From the NCBI RefSeq assembly GCF_958298935.1, contig NC_084928.1:21669501-21733500 (forward strand): DNA of 64,000 nt, in the 5' to 3' direction. This stretch comes from Phragmites australis (taxonomy: Eukaryota; Streptophyta; Magnoliopsida; Poales; Poaceae). Numbering within the stretch: position 1 is the first letter of the stretch; each line of letters opens with the position of its first letter. The notes under the pieces were generated by a model. The model saw only the letters and a list, made by a program, of their open reading frames with translations. It did not search any database and had not been told where the DNA came from. Both the position numbers and the translations under genes were made by a program. Of the stretch, positions 55,110 through 64,000 are shown piece by piece.

Positions 55110-56280
55110 ATGCGACCAAGAGTCCCCATGGTTCGGTGGTGCCCGGTCTTAAGACGGACCGAACCGAGCATCGACAGCCCGCCCCTGAGGCCTAGGCTCC
55201 GGACTACTCGAGTGGATTGAGCGATAGGATTACCCAGGGCGCCCAGGGACTCGGTAGTGCTCAGGGCCCTTAAAAGCGGACCAAACACCACGACCACCAT
55301 GAAAGACTTCGATCGGACATTACCGCACGTACGGTACACCTTTCTATGGACCGTTCTGTCGTTCTAGGAAAAAGCGGACACACGGTAGGGTTTGTGCACG
55401 AGGAGACCATCTCACCGGGCAAATTAGAATGCGGGGGCCCCCGAGGACGACTTGGGAACAAAATACTTTTGGATGTAAATTCGTCTGAATTTAACCACTC
55501 ACCAGATAGCTGTCGGCCTTTTGGCCAACCGATCTAGGAGGGGCGTGCGCTCCGAGCTCGGGGTGGCCGGGGACTTGGTTCCCACAGCCGGGGCGCCCGA
55601 GCATCAAGGGGCACGCGAGGAGCCCGGGGTCGGGTGATCTCGGCCACTCATGCTTAAGCGGTAGGACCACCCGCGGACCCTTGGGGCCGAGCAGCGATCT
55701 AGGCATCGAGGCCCTTGCAGTCGAGCTGCCTTGCTTTGATTATCGATCTGTGACTTAAGAGAGAGAGGCAGCCGGGGCGCCCGAGCATCAAGGGGCACGC
55801 GAGGAGCCCGGGGTCGGGTGATCTCGGCCACTCATGCTTAAGCGGTAGGACCACCCGCGGACCCTTGGGGCCGAGCAGCGACCTAGGCATCGAGGCCCTT
55901 GCGGTCGAGCTGCCTTGCTTTGATTATCGATCTGTGACTTAAGAGAGAGAGGAGAAAATCCTTGTTTGGTGCGCTCTGTTAGTGCGGTACTTGTTATAGA
56001 CTGCTCTCGTTTTTGACCCGGGACCTCTCGAATATCCAGACTGGCGGACAAGAGCAGGCAGAGGCATAACCCGGAGGTCCTATGGTTCCGTGGCGCCCGG
56101 GTATGATAGACCAGATCGAGCACAGACAGCCCGCCCCTGGGGCCTGAGCTCCGGACTACTCGAGCGGCTCGAGCGATAGGATTACCCAGGGCGCCCAGGG
56201 ACTCGGTAGTGCCCGGAGATCAGCCACGACACCGAACACCACAGCCTACCACATCGGACGTAAGTCAGCGGCAGTTGCCT
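55110..56280. repeat. Diverged direct repeat pair flanking the 184-bp duplication
   Basis: CTCCGGACTACTCGAG...GAGCGATAGGATTACCCAGGG...GACTCGGTAGTGC occurs at about 55,196-55,260 and 56,149-56,213, about 950 bp apart, embedded in longer weaker similarity (ATGGTTC...GACAGCCCGCCCCTG). The interval between them contains the tandem duplication. Confidence 0.8.
55587..55952. repeat. 184-bp tandem duplication in the Tat spacer
   Basis: Unit 1 (55,587-55,770) and unit 2 (55,771-55,952) both begin GCCGGGGCGCCCGAGCATCA and end GACTTAAGAGAGAGAGG. I see only two internal differences (GATCTA/GACCTA, GCAGTC/GCGGTC), so the duplication is recent compared with other damage. Confidence 0.92.
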
Positions 56281-56479
56281 ACGCACATACCGATCGGGAT
56301 TCTTTTATCAGCGGGGAAAAAGAGAGAGCGAACGTTTCTCGCACAATCGAGCATCTCACCAGACAGATTAAACATACGAAATCCAGAAAAGCGAGATTGA
56401 CATACGATTGCATATTAACATTTACACTGAATTGACAAATTTTACAAGGTTGGGTGACTTACCCAGCTAGTGGTAGCCC

Positions 56480-57831
56480 CCGGTCAACTTGGGCGGGGCG
56501 GAAGCCCCCGGCCTGGTTGACCTGAGCCGCGAGCATAGCCATCTACGGGTAGAACCTGCGCAGGTGCTCGATGTTCCACGGGTTGGAAAGCGGTTGCCCA
56601 TCTTCTGTCGCCAGCCTGAAAGAACCTTCTCACGGGATCCCGATCACGGTGAAGGGACCCTCCCACATAGGGGATAGCTTATTCTTTCCTTCGCGCGACT
56701 GGACGCGTCGGAGAACTAGATCCCCCACCTCAAAGGACCATGCCCGGACGTGGCGCTGGTGATAGCGCCGCAAACTTTGCTGGTACCGAGCCGCCCGGAC
56801 GGTGGCACACCACCGGCGCTCTTCCAGGTAGTTGACGTCGTCGCGCCTCTGCTGCTCTTGCTCACCCTCAGAATATGCATGCACCCGAGGGGAGCCTAGA
56901 GTGAGCTCGGAGGGGAGGACCGCCTCAGCGCCATACATGAGGAAGAATGGAGTCTCCCCGGTGGCACGGCTTGGCGTGGTCCGATTAGCCCATAGCACGA
57001 CGGGCAGCTCGTCCACCCATCCCTTCCCATGCTTCGCGAGCACGTCATAGGTCCGGGTTTTGAGGCCCTTCAGTATCTCCGCGTTGGCGCGCTCAACTTG
57101 CCCGTTACTCCGAGGATGAGCGACGGAGGCGAAGCAAAGCTTGATGCCGAGGTCTTCGCAGCAGTCCCCGAACAGGGCACTCGTGAACTGGGTGCTGTTG
57201 TCGGTGATGATCCGGTTCGGGACACCGAAGCGACTGGTGATGCCGCGGATAAACTGGAGCGCCGTGTTCTTGGTCACCTTGATGACTGGGACCACCTCTG
57301 GCCACTTGGTGAACTTGTCGATGGCGACGTAGAGGTACTCATAGCCCCCGATTGCTCGGGGGAATGGACCCAGAATGTCCAACCCCCAGACCGCGAAAGG
57401 CCATGACAGGGGGATGGTGTGAAGAGCCTGAGCTGGCTGGTGAATCTACTTTGCGTGGAACTGGCACGCCCTGCAGCGCCGAACCAGCTCGGAAGCATCG
57501 TGGAGGGCTGCAGGCCAGTAGAAACCTTGCCGGAAGGCCTTCTCGACCAGCGTGCGGAACGATGAATGGCCACCGCACTCGCCCTCGTGGATCTCAGCGA
57601 GGAGCTCGCCGCCTTCTGCCCGGGAGATGCATTTCAGGAGTACACCTCCTGCGCTACGCCGGTAGAGATCCCCATCTACTATGGCATAGCGCTTGGACTG
57701 CTGAGCAACTCTTTCGGCAGACGCCTCATCCCCGGGAAGGAACTTTTCCTTCAAGTACCCTCGGATGTCGTCCATCCACGAGGCATCTTGAGAACATTTA
57801 GCAAGTGCAGCGCACTCGTCGAGCGGCGGCA
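56480..57831 (-). pseudogene. Tat integrase, nearly complete, two stops
   Basis: From 57,831 leftwards: RNase H/IN linker (YAIVDGDLYRRSAGGVLLKC), H2C2 zinc finger (HEGECGGH...CRACQFH), stop TAG at 57,446-57,448, core with LDILGPFP (Asp), IITDNSTQF (Asp) and SNGQVERAN (Glu), and LWANRTTPSRATGETPF. The C-terminal VGDLVLRRVQS and WEGPFTVIGIP segments precede a stop at about 56,630 that probably replaced an Arg codon (CGA to TGA). The conserved end NPWNIEHLRRFYP remains readable beyond it at about 56,540-56,580. It is preserved better than any other pol in the window. Confidence 0.9.
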
Positions 57832-58904
57832 CCCTGACGGGAAGGAGGGGGCACAAGTTCCAAGATGCCATGACTGGGAAAGGCGTCATCATTTCCTCTG
57901 GGCGAAGTGACCAGGAGGTGGAAAACACGGCGCACGCCCGGTCACTTGTCACCATAAACGCCCTAGCAACGGGCGCCGTTGAGGGGGCCCACCAGGCAGC
58001 CACAGAACTACCCGGCGTGCCCGCCCTGTCTTGTTCCTCTGCCACGGCAGGGTGGCAGGCGGAATGCCTTGATCCTGGCGATGTTATCCCGAGACACACC
58101 GGATGATACGGGACGGGACCCGTGCAATTAATAGCCCCATGCCTCTCTGCCAAAACGTGGCAGGAACTGACACTGCGGCGGGAGCAGTTGGGAATGTCAG
58201 GCCGCGCACGCTCATTAAATGCGGCCTCAGGCCTCTGACTGATTGACACCCTCATTGGCGGGCCCCTCGGGGGCCTTTCCGGGTCATCGGGGGACTGAGC
58301 GCTCGGGGGTACTGTTCACCTCCCCGAGCACTCTCTCCCGAGAATGCTTATCCTTGCCCTCGGGGCACCGGGTGCTCTGGGGCATTGGTTACCTCCCCGA
58401 GGACTCTCTCCCGAGCACTCGCGCACGAACCTTCAAGGAACCGAGTGCTCGGGGGTTGCCACGAGCAACCCCGAGCACCCTCTCCCGAGCACTTTTGCAC
58501 AGACCTTTCGGGGAACCGAGATCCCGGGGGCTGCCACGCGCAGCCCCGAGCACTCTCTCCCGAGCATTCTCACACTGGCCCTCGGGGAACCGTGCGCTCG
58601 GGGACTGCTGCGCGCAGTCCCTGAGCACTCTCTCCCGGAACTTAGCTCATCTGATCGTCGGGGGACTAGAGTGCTCGGGGGTGACCGGGCACCTCCCCGA
58701 GCACTTTCTTCCCGGTACTTAGACTCTGCGGGTCATCGAGGAACTGGGGTGCTCGGGGACCAGGGACTGTGGCTCCGAGCACCTTCTCCCGGAACTTAGA
58801 CTTTCCTCACCTCGCAGGAAGGACCTCACGGGGTGGTGACACGTGGCGGATGGCTGGCCTGGCCTCGGGACTCAGGGACCCCCGGTTCCTGATACGCCGA
58901 CATT
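57832..58904 (-). repeat. 5' LTR of the Tat element, truncated at its 3' end
   Basis: It starts TGTCGGCGTATCAGG at 58,904 and matches 51,082 to about 50,012 of the 3' LTR, including the hairpin array. At about 57,832 the LTR stops at CCCTGACGGGAAGG and the integrase frame begins. About 480 bp of LTR, the PBS and gag-PR-RT are missing. A short shared string (CCCTGA-CGGG) lies at the breakpoint. Confidence 0.88.
58255..58805. repeat. Hairpin unit array in Tat 5' LTR
   Basis: This is the counterpart of 50,440-50,990, with the same number and spacing of units. The unit at about 58,592-58,627 retains a better palindrome (GGGACTG...CAGTCCC) than its 3' LTR copy, so the two arrays have diverged by point mutation only. 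Confidence 0.85.
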
Positions 58905-59178
58905 GAGCATATATAAGAAAGACACAATCCACTATTTTAGGTCCCAGCTTACACTTTTTAGTTATTGGTACATTGACCTTTGTCAAGCAATCCCAAGTGC
59001 GCATATAAGAAAGTGATGATTTTCTATCTTCCCATTCTTCATATAGAGTTTTCTCCTTATTATTGATAGGAACTCTATTTAGAACATGACAAGAAGTCAA
59101 TAAGGCCTCCCACACCATGCCTTAGATAATCCCACAGTGCCCAACAAGGCATTAATCAAGTCAGTTAGGGTGTGGTTC
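58905..59178 (-). pseudogene. Copia C integrase core, second half
   Basis: The minus-strand reading starts after the solo LTR with LTDLINALL, then EALLTSCHVLNRVP, EEWEDRKSSLSYMRTWDCLTK and KLGPKIVDCVFLIYA, where the Tat element interrupts it. One or two frame changes occur near the left part. The sequence continues at 49,525 in HSIAYRFL. Confidence 0.88.
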
Positions 59179-62092
59179 TATAACACCCAATTTTAAAGGA
59201 ACAAAACCAAGTACAAAAGATGTATGCTAGAATCAAGTTTTCATACATACATTACATCATCAGTGTATCATCAGAGTGTCCTTATTATAATAATATTATT
59301 AACTTATTATAAAAGGACCCGAGGGACTAAAAGAAAAATACAGCGAAAAAAGAGAGCTTCATCGCCAGAGGGTCTTCTATCGAAGGATGCAGCTTCATTG
59401 ACGGCTTCTGAATAGCAAAATGGATGCAAGAAAGGGGACAACGGGGGGTGAGTACAATAATATACTCCGTAAGTGTAGGAAAGCATTATATGGGGCTTGA
59501 GTCAAAAAAATGTTAGACACTGGTTAATGACACTAAGAAACCTTAACCTATGACTTCAACAACAGGCATCCTATTTACTAATTGTTAAAACACAACTATA
59601 ACAAAAGGAATGACTCATCGGTTTCCATCTGAATACCAAGACTCTCCAGGTAATTCCATTACCCGGCTACCCGACCATCCATACCAAAACCTTGATCCTA
59701 ACTAATCAAGAAGAAGTTCAAGCTCGCTCTTGTCCGTGAGCATGACTGATTGATCAATTTGATACTCTGTAGAGTTTGCACAACTTTCCCCATAAGTCAT
59801 GATTTCCGTGTTGCTTCACACTTTTAGGTTGTGGAGTCAGGGTCTCACTACAAAGCCTTTACAAAGCTTCTGTCGATCCATAGGCACCCACTGAGGTTTC
59901 ACCTCTAACAGATGATCCCATCGCTACAGAAGCCCCCTCTTGTGCCACTCCATCGTCCATTGGTGCCCACAGAACCGGAGGGGTGGCTAATTAATTAGCC
60001 AAGCCATACCCATATAAGCCTCGTGGTCGTGTGGTTTAACTTGGTTAGAGGCTTTAAGGACCAGTCCTTAGGATCCCACACAGGAATATCCACAAACTAA
60101 ATGTGAATTACCCGCACACGTGCATTCCCGCACCATCATCACACAAATATCCTGTTACGGTCCCTATACCTTGTTGCTACAAAATATTACCATACCCGGT
60201 TCTTGTTGCGTAAATATTAGTCAAGTTTAACATTTACCCCAATCATGATAGTAAGTAGCATACCTACCCTTTTATTACCTATGACTCATCAACGACGACA
60301 AGGATAACCATACAAAATTTAGTAAACCTTAACATGGGATTCCAATTTAAACAAGCTTGCCATGAAGAAATAAATAACTACATATAAATCCTAAATAGGA
60401 GCAAGATATTCAAGGATACTTTTGCTTTAGCTGAGGGTTGCTTGGAGTCTTCAAAGGCTTGATCTTGCAAGTTCATGAACTGATCACCTCCTAATCGACA
60501 CACCAAAAAAGCATACAAGAGAAACCACTAAGAACCGTACACCAAGCAGTACTAAAACAAGGTAAAAAAAACCCTATAAAAAGATTCTACACGTCGCTAC
60601 GAGAATTTGAGCGTGAAAATCACTCAAATCAGAGCTATGAGCAAAAAGTTATAAGCTTTTGAAGTTCTAGGGGCTATTTTGCAAATTTTACTTGATTTCT
60701 AAGAATAAACCGATTTGTTTTTATACTGAAAATCTTATTTGTGACATCATAAATCAAAACAGAATTATTTTTAAATTGAAAAACATATGGAATGGGTCCA
60801 TGGGTCCATGGGTCTAGAGGCCTATCATAGTGAATCGATTACTCAAAACGAAGGGGTACACGATCTCGTCCATTAGATCAAGATTAGACGGCTCAGAGGT
60901 GAAGGGGCAGACCGGGCGGCATTGCACATGGCCAACAACAGTACATGGCCAGAACCTTGCCAAAAAAGCATAAAACAAAGATGAGGGAATGAGAAGTCTC
61001 ACCATGGGCTTCTCGATGGCGGATAGGGACTATGGGAGGCTGGGGGCGGAGAGGGACGGTCGGGTGGAGCTCAAGCTCAGTGCAGCCGTGCTTCAGGGGT
61101 TGGCCGATGCCGAGAAGCAGCCGAGAGTCTCTCCAGTGACCCTACGATGCCGTAGAGGGGAGAAATGAGGTTAGAGGGGCTCGGCCATGCAAAAATGAGC
61201 GACAGCGGAGCTCTTTACTGGTGTCGGGGAAGAAAGGCATGATGACAGCGCAAGAGCGAGGGGGAGAGGGCAATAGCGGCCAGACAGGGTGGAGAGCGTG
61301 CACACGATGCTCGGGAGGGGCTTAAATAGAGAGGAGTGGGCTCGAGGAAGGAGATTGACAAGGACAGAGCCGTTTCCAAACTGGTGGTCACCTTCCATAC
61401 ATCAGAATAAATAGAGGGGAAAGAAGGGGAAAGGGCCCGGGTGGTTTCCATGTGGTACGTAAAGCAAGGGAGGGGATCGCGAGCATGACATTGAATCGGC
61501 GAGAAACGGCTCAGGGAGGCACCAAATTTGAATGGCCGGTGGGAATTGAGAGCGGGATTGATGGGAACTTATGAGGAAGAAGGAGAGTCGGACGGGTGGC
61601 TCGGTGGCTCGGGGGGCTCTAGCCGGGCCCGCTGGCAGAGAGAGGTGTGGGAGGGGGCGGCTTGGGTGCGAGCGATCTGGCTTGGCCTGAGAGAAGGGAG
61701 GGGAAGCAGAATGCGCCATGGCCCAAGTGGGTGAGAGAGAAGGTGGCCCGCAAAGAAAAGAAGTCGAGGGAAAAAAAGGATTTGCGCTGGATTACAAAGA
61801 GAAGTCAGCTCGAGTCGGTTTTGCAAAATTAAAATGGCATTTCTATTTATATTTCGAACCATTTTCAAAAGAGGTTTAAACGAGCGCCTTCTAGTGAACT
61901 TTTGCAAATAGTTTTTCACGCATAGAATCCTATTGCAACTCCTGCAGTATGAATGCAACAAATTTAACTATAACCTATGACAAATTTAAATTTAGAAAAT
62001 AATTTATTTCTATTTGATCAAAAATTACAACTCCTATTTAATTCTAGCAAAATTTTAAACTATTGCAAAAATTAAAAAATTATGGTGTTACA
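59179..62092 (-). repeat. Solo Gypsy LTR, 2.9 kb, TSD GGTTC
   Basis: On the minus strand it starts TGTAACACCATAATTTTTTA at 62,092 and ends TTGGGTGTTATA at 59,179. The direct repeat GGTTC flanks it at 59,174-59,178 and 62,093-62,097, within Copia C integrase. Its architecture (AT-rich ends, GC-rich U3 near 61,000-61,750) resembles the LTR at 41,497-44,514. No internal sequence remains. Confidence 0.93.
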
Positions 62093-62097
62093 GGTTC

Positions 62098-62430
62098 TTC
62101 GTTTTGGCTACCTTGTTTGATTGGTATGAATAAGGGAGGTGTTTTTTCATAAATAATTTCATGTTCCTTACATAATAAGTCCAAATCACTAGAGAAATAA
62201 TTTCCACATCGATCTGACCTAAGTCTTTTGATTTCTCTTTGCAATTGATTTTTAAATTCCGTCTTATAGATTTTAAAGTAGTCTAGAGCCTTATTTTTAG
62301 ATTTCATTAAATATAAATAACAAAATGTAGATGCATCATAAATTAAAGTCATGAAATATATTTTCCCCCCTTCGTAAACACACCATTCATTTCGCACATA
62401 TATGAATGTATGAGTTGTAATGGTGCCAAA
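62098..62430 (-). pseudogene. Copia C integrase core, first half
   Basis: Minus-strand reading: MNEW-type zinc-finger end, FMTLIYDASTFCYLYLMKS (first Asp region), ALDYFKIYKTEFKNQ, IKRLRSDRCGNYFSSDLDLL (second Asp; the usual Gly is Cys) and EHEIIYEKTPP. The solo LTR interrupts it just before the conserved KNRTL/KNHTL segment. Confidence 0.88.
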
Positions 62431-62499
62431 ATTCTCTCCATGGTTGCCTTGTAAGGCTTACAAGTTTGCTTAGATTGCACACAACATGACACTTAGAAC

Positions 62500-62702
62500 C
62501 TTTGATAATGGAAAATTTTGAAATTAAATTGAAGCTAGAAGGCCAATACATTCTACAGAGGAAAGAATTCCTTAAGGGCTGTAGACGTAACCCAGTAGTA
62601 GTTCATAGCCATAAGTCATAGAGTGGCTTTTATCTACCATCTTTTAAAGTGCGCACTAGTAAACTTATCTGGCTTCAGTGCATGGGTAAAACCAGCCATC
62701 AT
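62500..62702 (-). pseudogene. Copia C gag start, decayed
   Basis: A pair of ATG codons at 62,702 and 62,699 opens GFTHALKPDKFTSAHFKRW, the conserved N-terminus of gag in a common plant Copia group. A stop follows at about 62,636. The rest is frameshifted and soon joined to the integrase, so most of gag and the protease are deleted. Confidence 0.75.
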
Positions 62703-62949
62703 TAAATCAAAGTGTCTACAATAAGATTTTTGGATTATTGGATAAAATAGCACCTTCAAATTTAATTTAATTCCTAAATATAACATAAACATGAATAGAT
62801 CGACTATCATCATCATACTACAAGAGTCTATCCTAGATATATATCTCTCTAATATATTCTAGGACGAAAGTTGCACAAAAAAAAAAAAAACAGACATGGT
62901 AAACATGATGGATCACATTGAATGTACTCGTTGGCAGCATGAGATGCAA

Positions 62950-63591
62950 AGGGCTCCGTGATGGCGCTCCGTAGAGGAAGTGATGCAATAGATCACGAGT
63001 AGTCACGCCGAGTGCTTTTCAAAAATCTTATTTGTCCATTTCTAGTGTAGAATCCCAAGAGCGACGGGTTCCGAAGACCTCCTCTCTCATTCGTCGGTGC
63101 ACTACGAGGCAGCGGGATGAAGATGACTACCTCTGGCGGTGTAGTAGAGAGAGCGGCAAAATCCTAATTGCGTATATGCTTTGTGACGGTGGTTGATAGA
63201 TACATAGAGAGAATTGTGTGATTGAGACATGCTATAATCAGATTCGATTACATGCATGATAGGATTCTTAACCAACATAATTTCTATAAATATAAATATA
63301 TCCATTTTCCCACATAGTAAAAAAAAAAAAACTACAAAAGGAGACCGCACTTGCACAAGCTACTGGACCATATTTCAGCAGACCATTCACACAGGTGATG
63401 TGCGCCTATGGCCTTCATCCATGCCACACATGCTAAATGGGTGAAGACGATAATTTCTTATAAGGTGGTCTCCCTCTACCTCCACTAGCAAAGTGGTACT
63501 AAAAGATACATCACAACCTCCACTTAGTTGGACCTTTGAAATTTATTTGAAATTACATAAATATAATAGGAAAAATCCATATATTCTAACA
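62950..63591 (-). repeat. 5' LTR of Copia C (start fixed, end approximate)
   Basis: On the minus strand TGTTAGAATATATGG starts at 63,591. TGTTAG is a frequent Copia LTR start. The LTR/leader boundary is not visible because no clear PBS was found; a 14-A run at 62,877-62,890 lies in the leader. It is placed by distance to gag. Confidence 0.55.
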
Positions 63592-63605
63592 GAAGCAAAT
63601 AAATT

Positions 63606-64000
63606 CACTATAGCAGAACATCCCATCAGTGACGGTTTAAAACCATCAGTTGCGGGTTTTGAATCATCATTATTTATTCGGCATTGATAGTCTATGACTA
63701 TCAGTGTTAGGTCTAGAATCGACATTGAAAATTCTATCAGTGATGGTTGATAGCTCCAACCGACACTGATAGGTAGACTATCAGTGTTGGTTGATGGCTC
63801 CAATTGGCACTGATAATCGGTCCCCAACTCAACGTTTTTGGGCAAAACAAGCAAAAAATACTGCGACTAGAGGCACCCAACCAGCATTGCCTGACTGAGC
63901 CCAACCATTTACAAGTCATGCAATTTTTGCTCGCATGCGGCAACAAGGATTCAAACTCACGACCTCACGGTAGGTGTACGCGTAACCCCTCTAACCATCT
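63606..64000 (+). mobile_element. Left end of a CACTA element, continuing beyond the window
   Basis: It starts CACTATAGCAGAACATC at 63,606. Repeated hairpin units follow, built on CTATCAGTGATGGTTG/CAACCGACACTGATAG (63,650-63,820). This is the terminal repeat plus subterminal repeat structure of grass CACTA (En/Spm) elements. A tRNA-like module is found near the window end. Confidence 0.75.
63946..64000 (-). other. tRNA-like A-box/B-box module in a CACTA subterminal region
   Basis: Read on the minus strand: AGATGGTTAGAGG (like a tRNA D-arm or A box) and, 29 bases on, GAGTTTGAATCC (like a T-arm or B box). Related modules occur at about 17,191-17,252, 28,960-29,005 and 29,617-29,673 on the plus strand. 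There is no complete cloverleaf or acceptor stem, so it is not a tRNA gene. Confidence 0.5.

Larger units (their letters stand above)
54691..56479 (-). other. Spacer between Tat integrase and antisense gene, repeat-rich
   Basis: About 1.8 kb with no recognised coding sequence. It holds a 184-bp tandem duplication (55,587-55,952) and a pair of ~200-bp diverged direct repeats (about 55,110-55,340 and 56,070-56,280), both containing GATAGGATTACCCAGGGCGC. The convergent genes (integrase on minus, accessory gene on plus) both end towards this spacer. Confidence 0.75.
49531..58904 (-). mobile_element. Tat-lineage Gypsy element with antisense accessory gene
   Basis: The element runs from TGTCGGCG at 58,904 to ...CCTCCGACA at 49,531 (minus strand) and sits inside Copia C with the 5-bp duplication TTGAG/GTGAG (one mismatch). 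It has a partial 5' LTR, an integrase gene, a repeat-rich spacer, a two-exon gene on the opposite strand, and a full 3' LTR. The antisense gene between pol and the 3' LTR is a known trait of Tat elements such as Grande/Retand. Gag, protease and RT are deleted. It is therefore non-autonomous. Confidence 0.9.
48185..63591 (-). mobile_element. Copia element C, minus strand, split by two later insertions
   Basis: The parts, in 5'-to-3' order on the minus strand, are: LTR start TGTTAGAATATATGG at 63,591; gag start at about 62,702; integrase first half 62,430-62,098; [solo LTR 62,092-59,179]; integrase second half 59,178-58,905; [Tat element 58,904-49,531]; integrase C-terminus, RT and RNase H 49,530-48,185. 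The reading of conserved Copia integrase resumes across both insertions, each flanked by a target duplication. The gag-to-integrase interval is internally deleted and the 3' LTR is missing. Confidence 0.88.

Noticed and set aside
61215..61961. Several 75-130-codon frames in the solo LTR
   Set aside because: They fall in the GC-rich U3/R of a solo LTR, on both strands, without domains.
63946..64000. Candidate tRNA gene on the minus strand
   Set aside because: A- and B-box-like strings are present, but there is no acceptor stem, no paired anticodon arm and no CCA-adjacent structure; it is part of a CACTA subterminal region.

Overview
This window looks like nuclear DNA of a grass (Poaceae). It is dominated by nested LTR retrotransposons and CACTA/MITE-type DNA transposons, with one apparently intact host gene. 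The grass assignment rests on Tat-lineage Ty3/Gypsy elements that carry an antisense 'putative gypsy-type transposon' gene, SIRE/Maximus-like Copia elements, CACTA subterminal hairpin repeats, and a 5-exon GDSL lipase gene. All family names come from motifs read by eye; no database search was possible.

Layout. 1-7,981: a decayed plus-strand Copia element (A), 5' end outside the window, ending in a 1.4-kb 3' LTR. 7,982-~9,146: a partial LTR of the same family. ~9,640-16,717: a decayed plus-strand Tat-like Gypsy with LTR end, PBS, gag, PR, RT, RNase H and IN. ~16,750-17,636: a CACTA-type end with foldback structure. 19,464-20,912: a solo Copia LTR with TSD TAGAT. ~20,920-22,891: LTR-like DNA holding a MITE. 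23,282-27,279 (minus): an intact 364-aa GDSL esterase/lipase gene. ~28,590-30,003: CACTA-like sequence. 31,533-33,395: Copia LTR remnants. 33,396-39,142 plus 44,790-45,010 (minus): Copia element B, same family as A, its 5' LTR split by Gypsy fragments at 39,143-44,789. 45,011-45,960: minus-strand Gypsy tail and LTR. ~46,810-48,180: plus-strand Gypsy LTR, PBS and leader. 48,185-63,591 (minus): Copia element C, interrupted first by a Tat-lineage Gypsy (49,531-58,904) and second by a 2.9-kb solo Gypsy LTR (59,179-62,092). 63,606-64,000: the left end of another CACTA element.

The most interesting unit is the Tat element at 49,531-58,904. On the strand opposite its integrase, next to its 3' LTR, it carries a gene with its own TATA box, a 74-bp canonical intron that joins two reading frames, a gypsy-type-transposon domain and a long coiled-coil exon. 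Its LTRs contain an array of about seven ~75-bp units rich in CTCGGGG/CCCCGAG hairpins. Its 5' LTR has been joined by deletion directly to the integrase gene. Junction sequences and target-site duplications let the order of insertion be read directly.

Apart from the GDSL gene and possibly the Tat antisense gene, the coding sequences are pseudogenic, with many stops and frameshifts. No tRNA or rRNA gene, CRISPR array or bacterial feature is supported.
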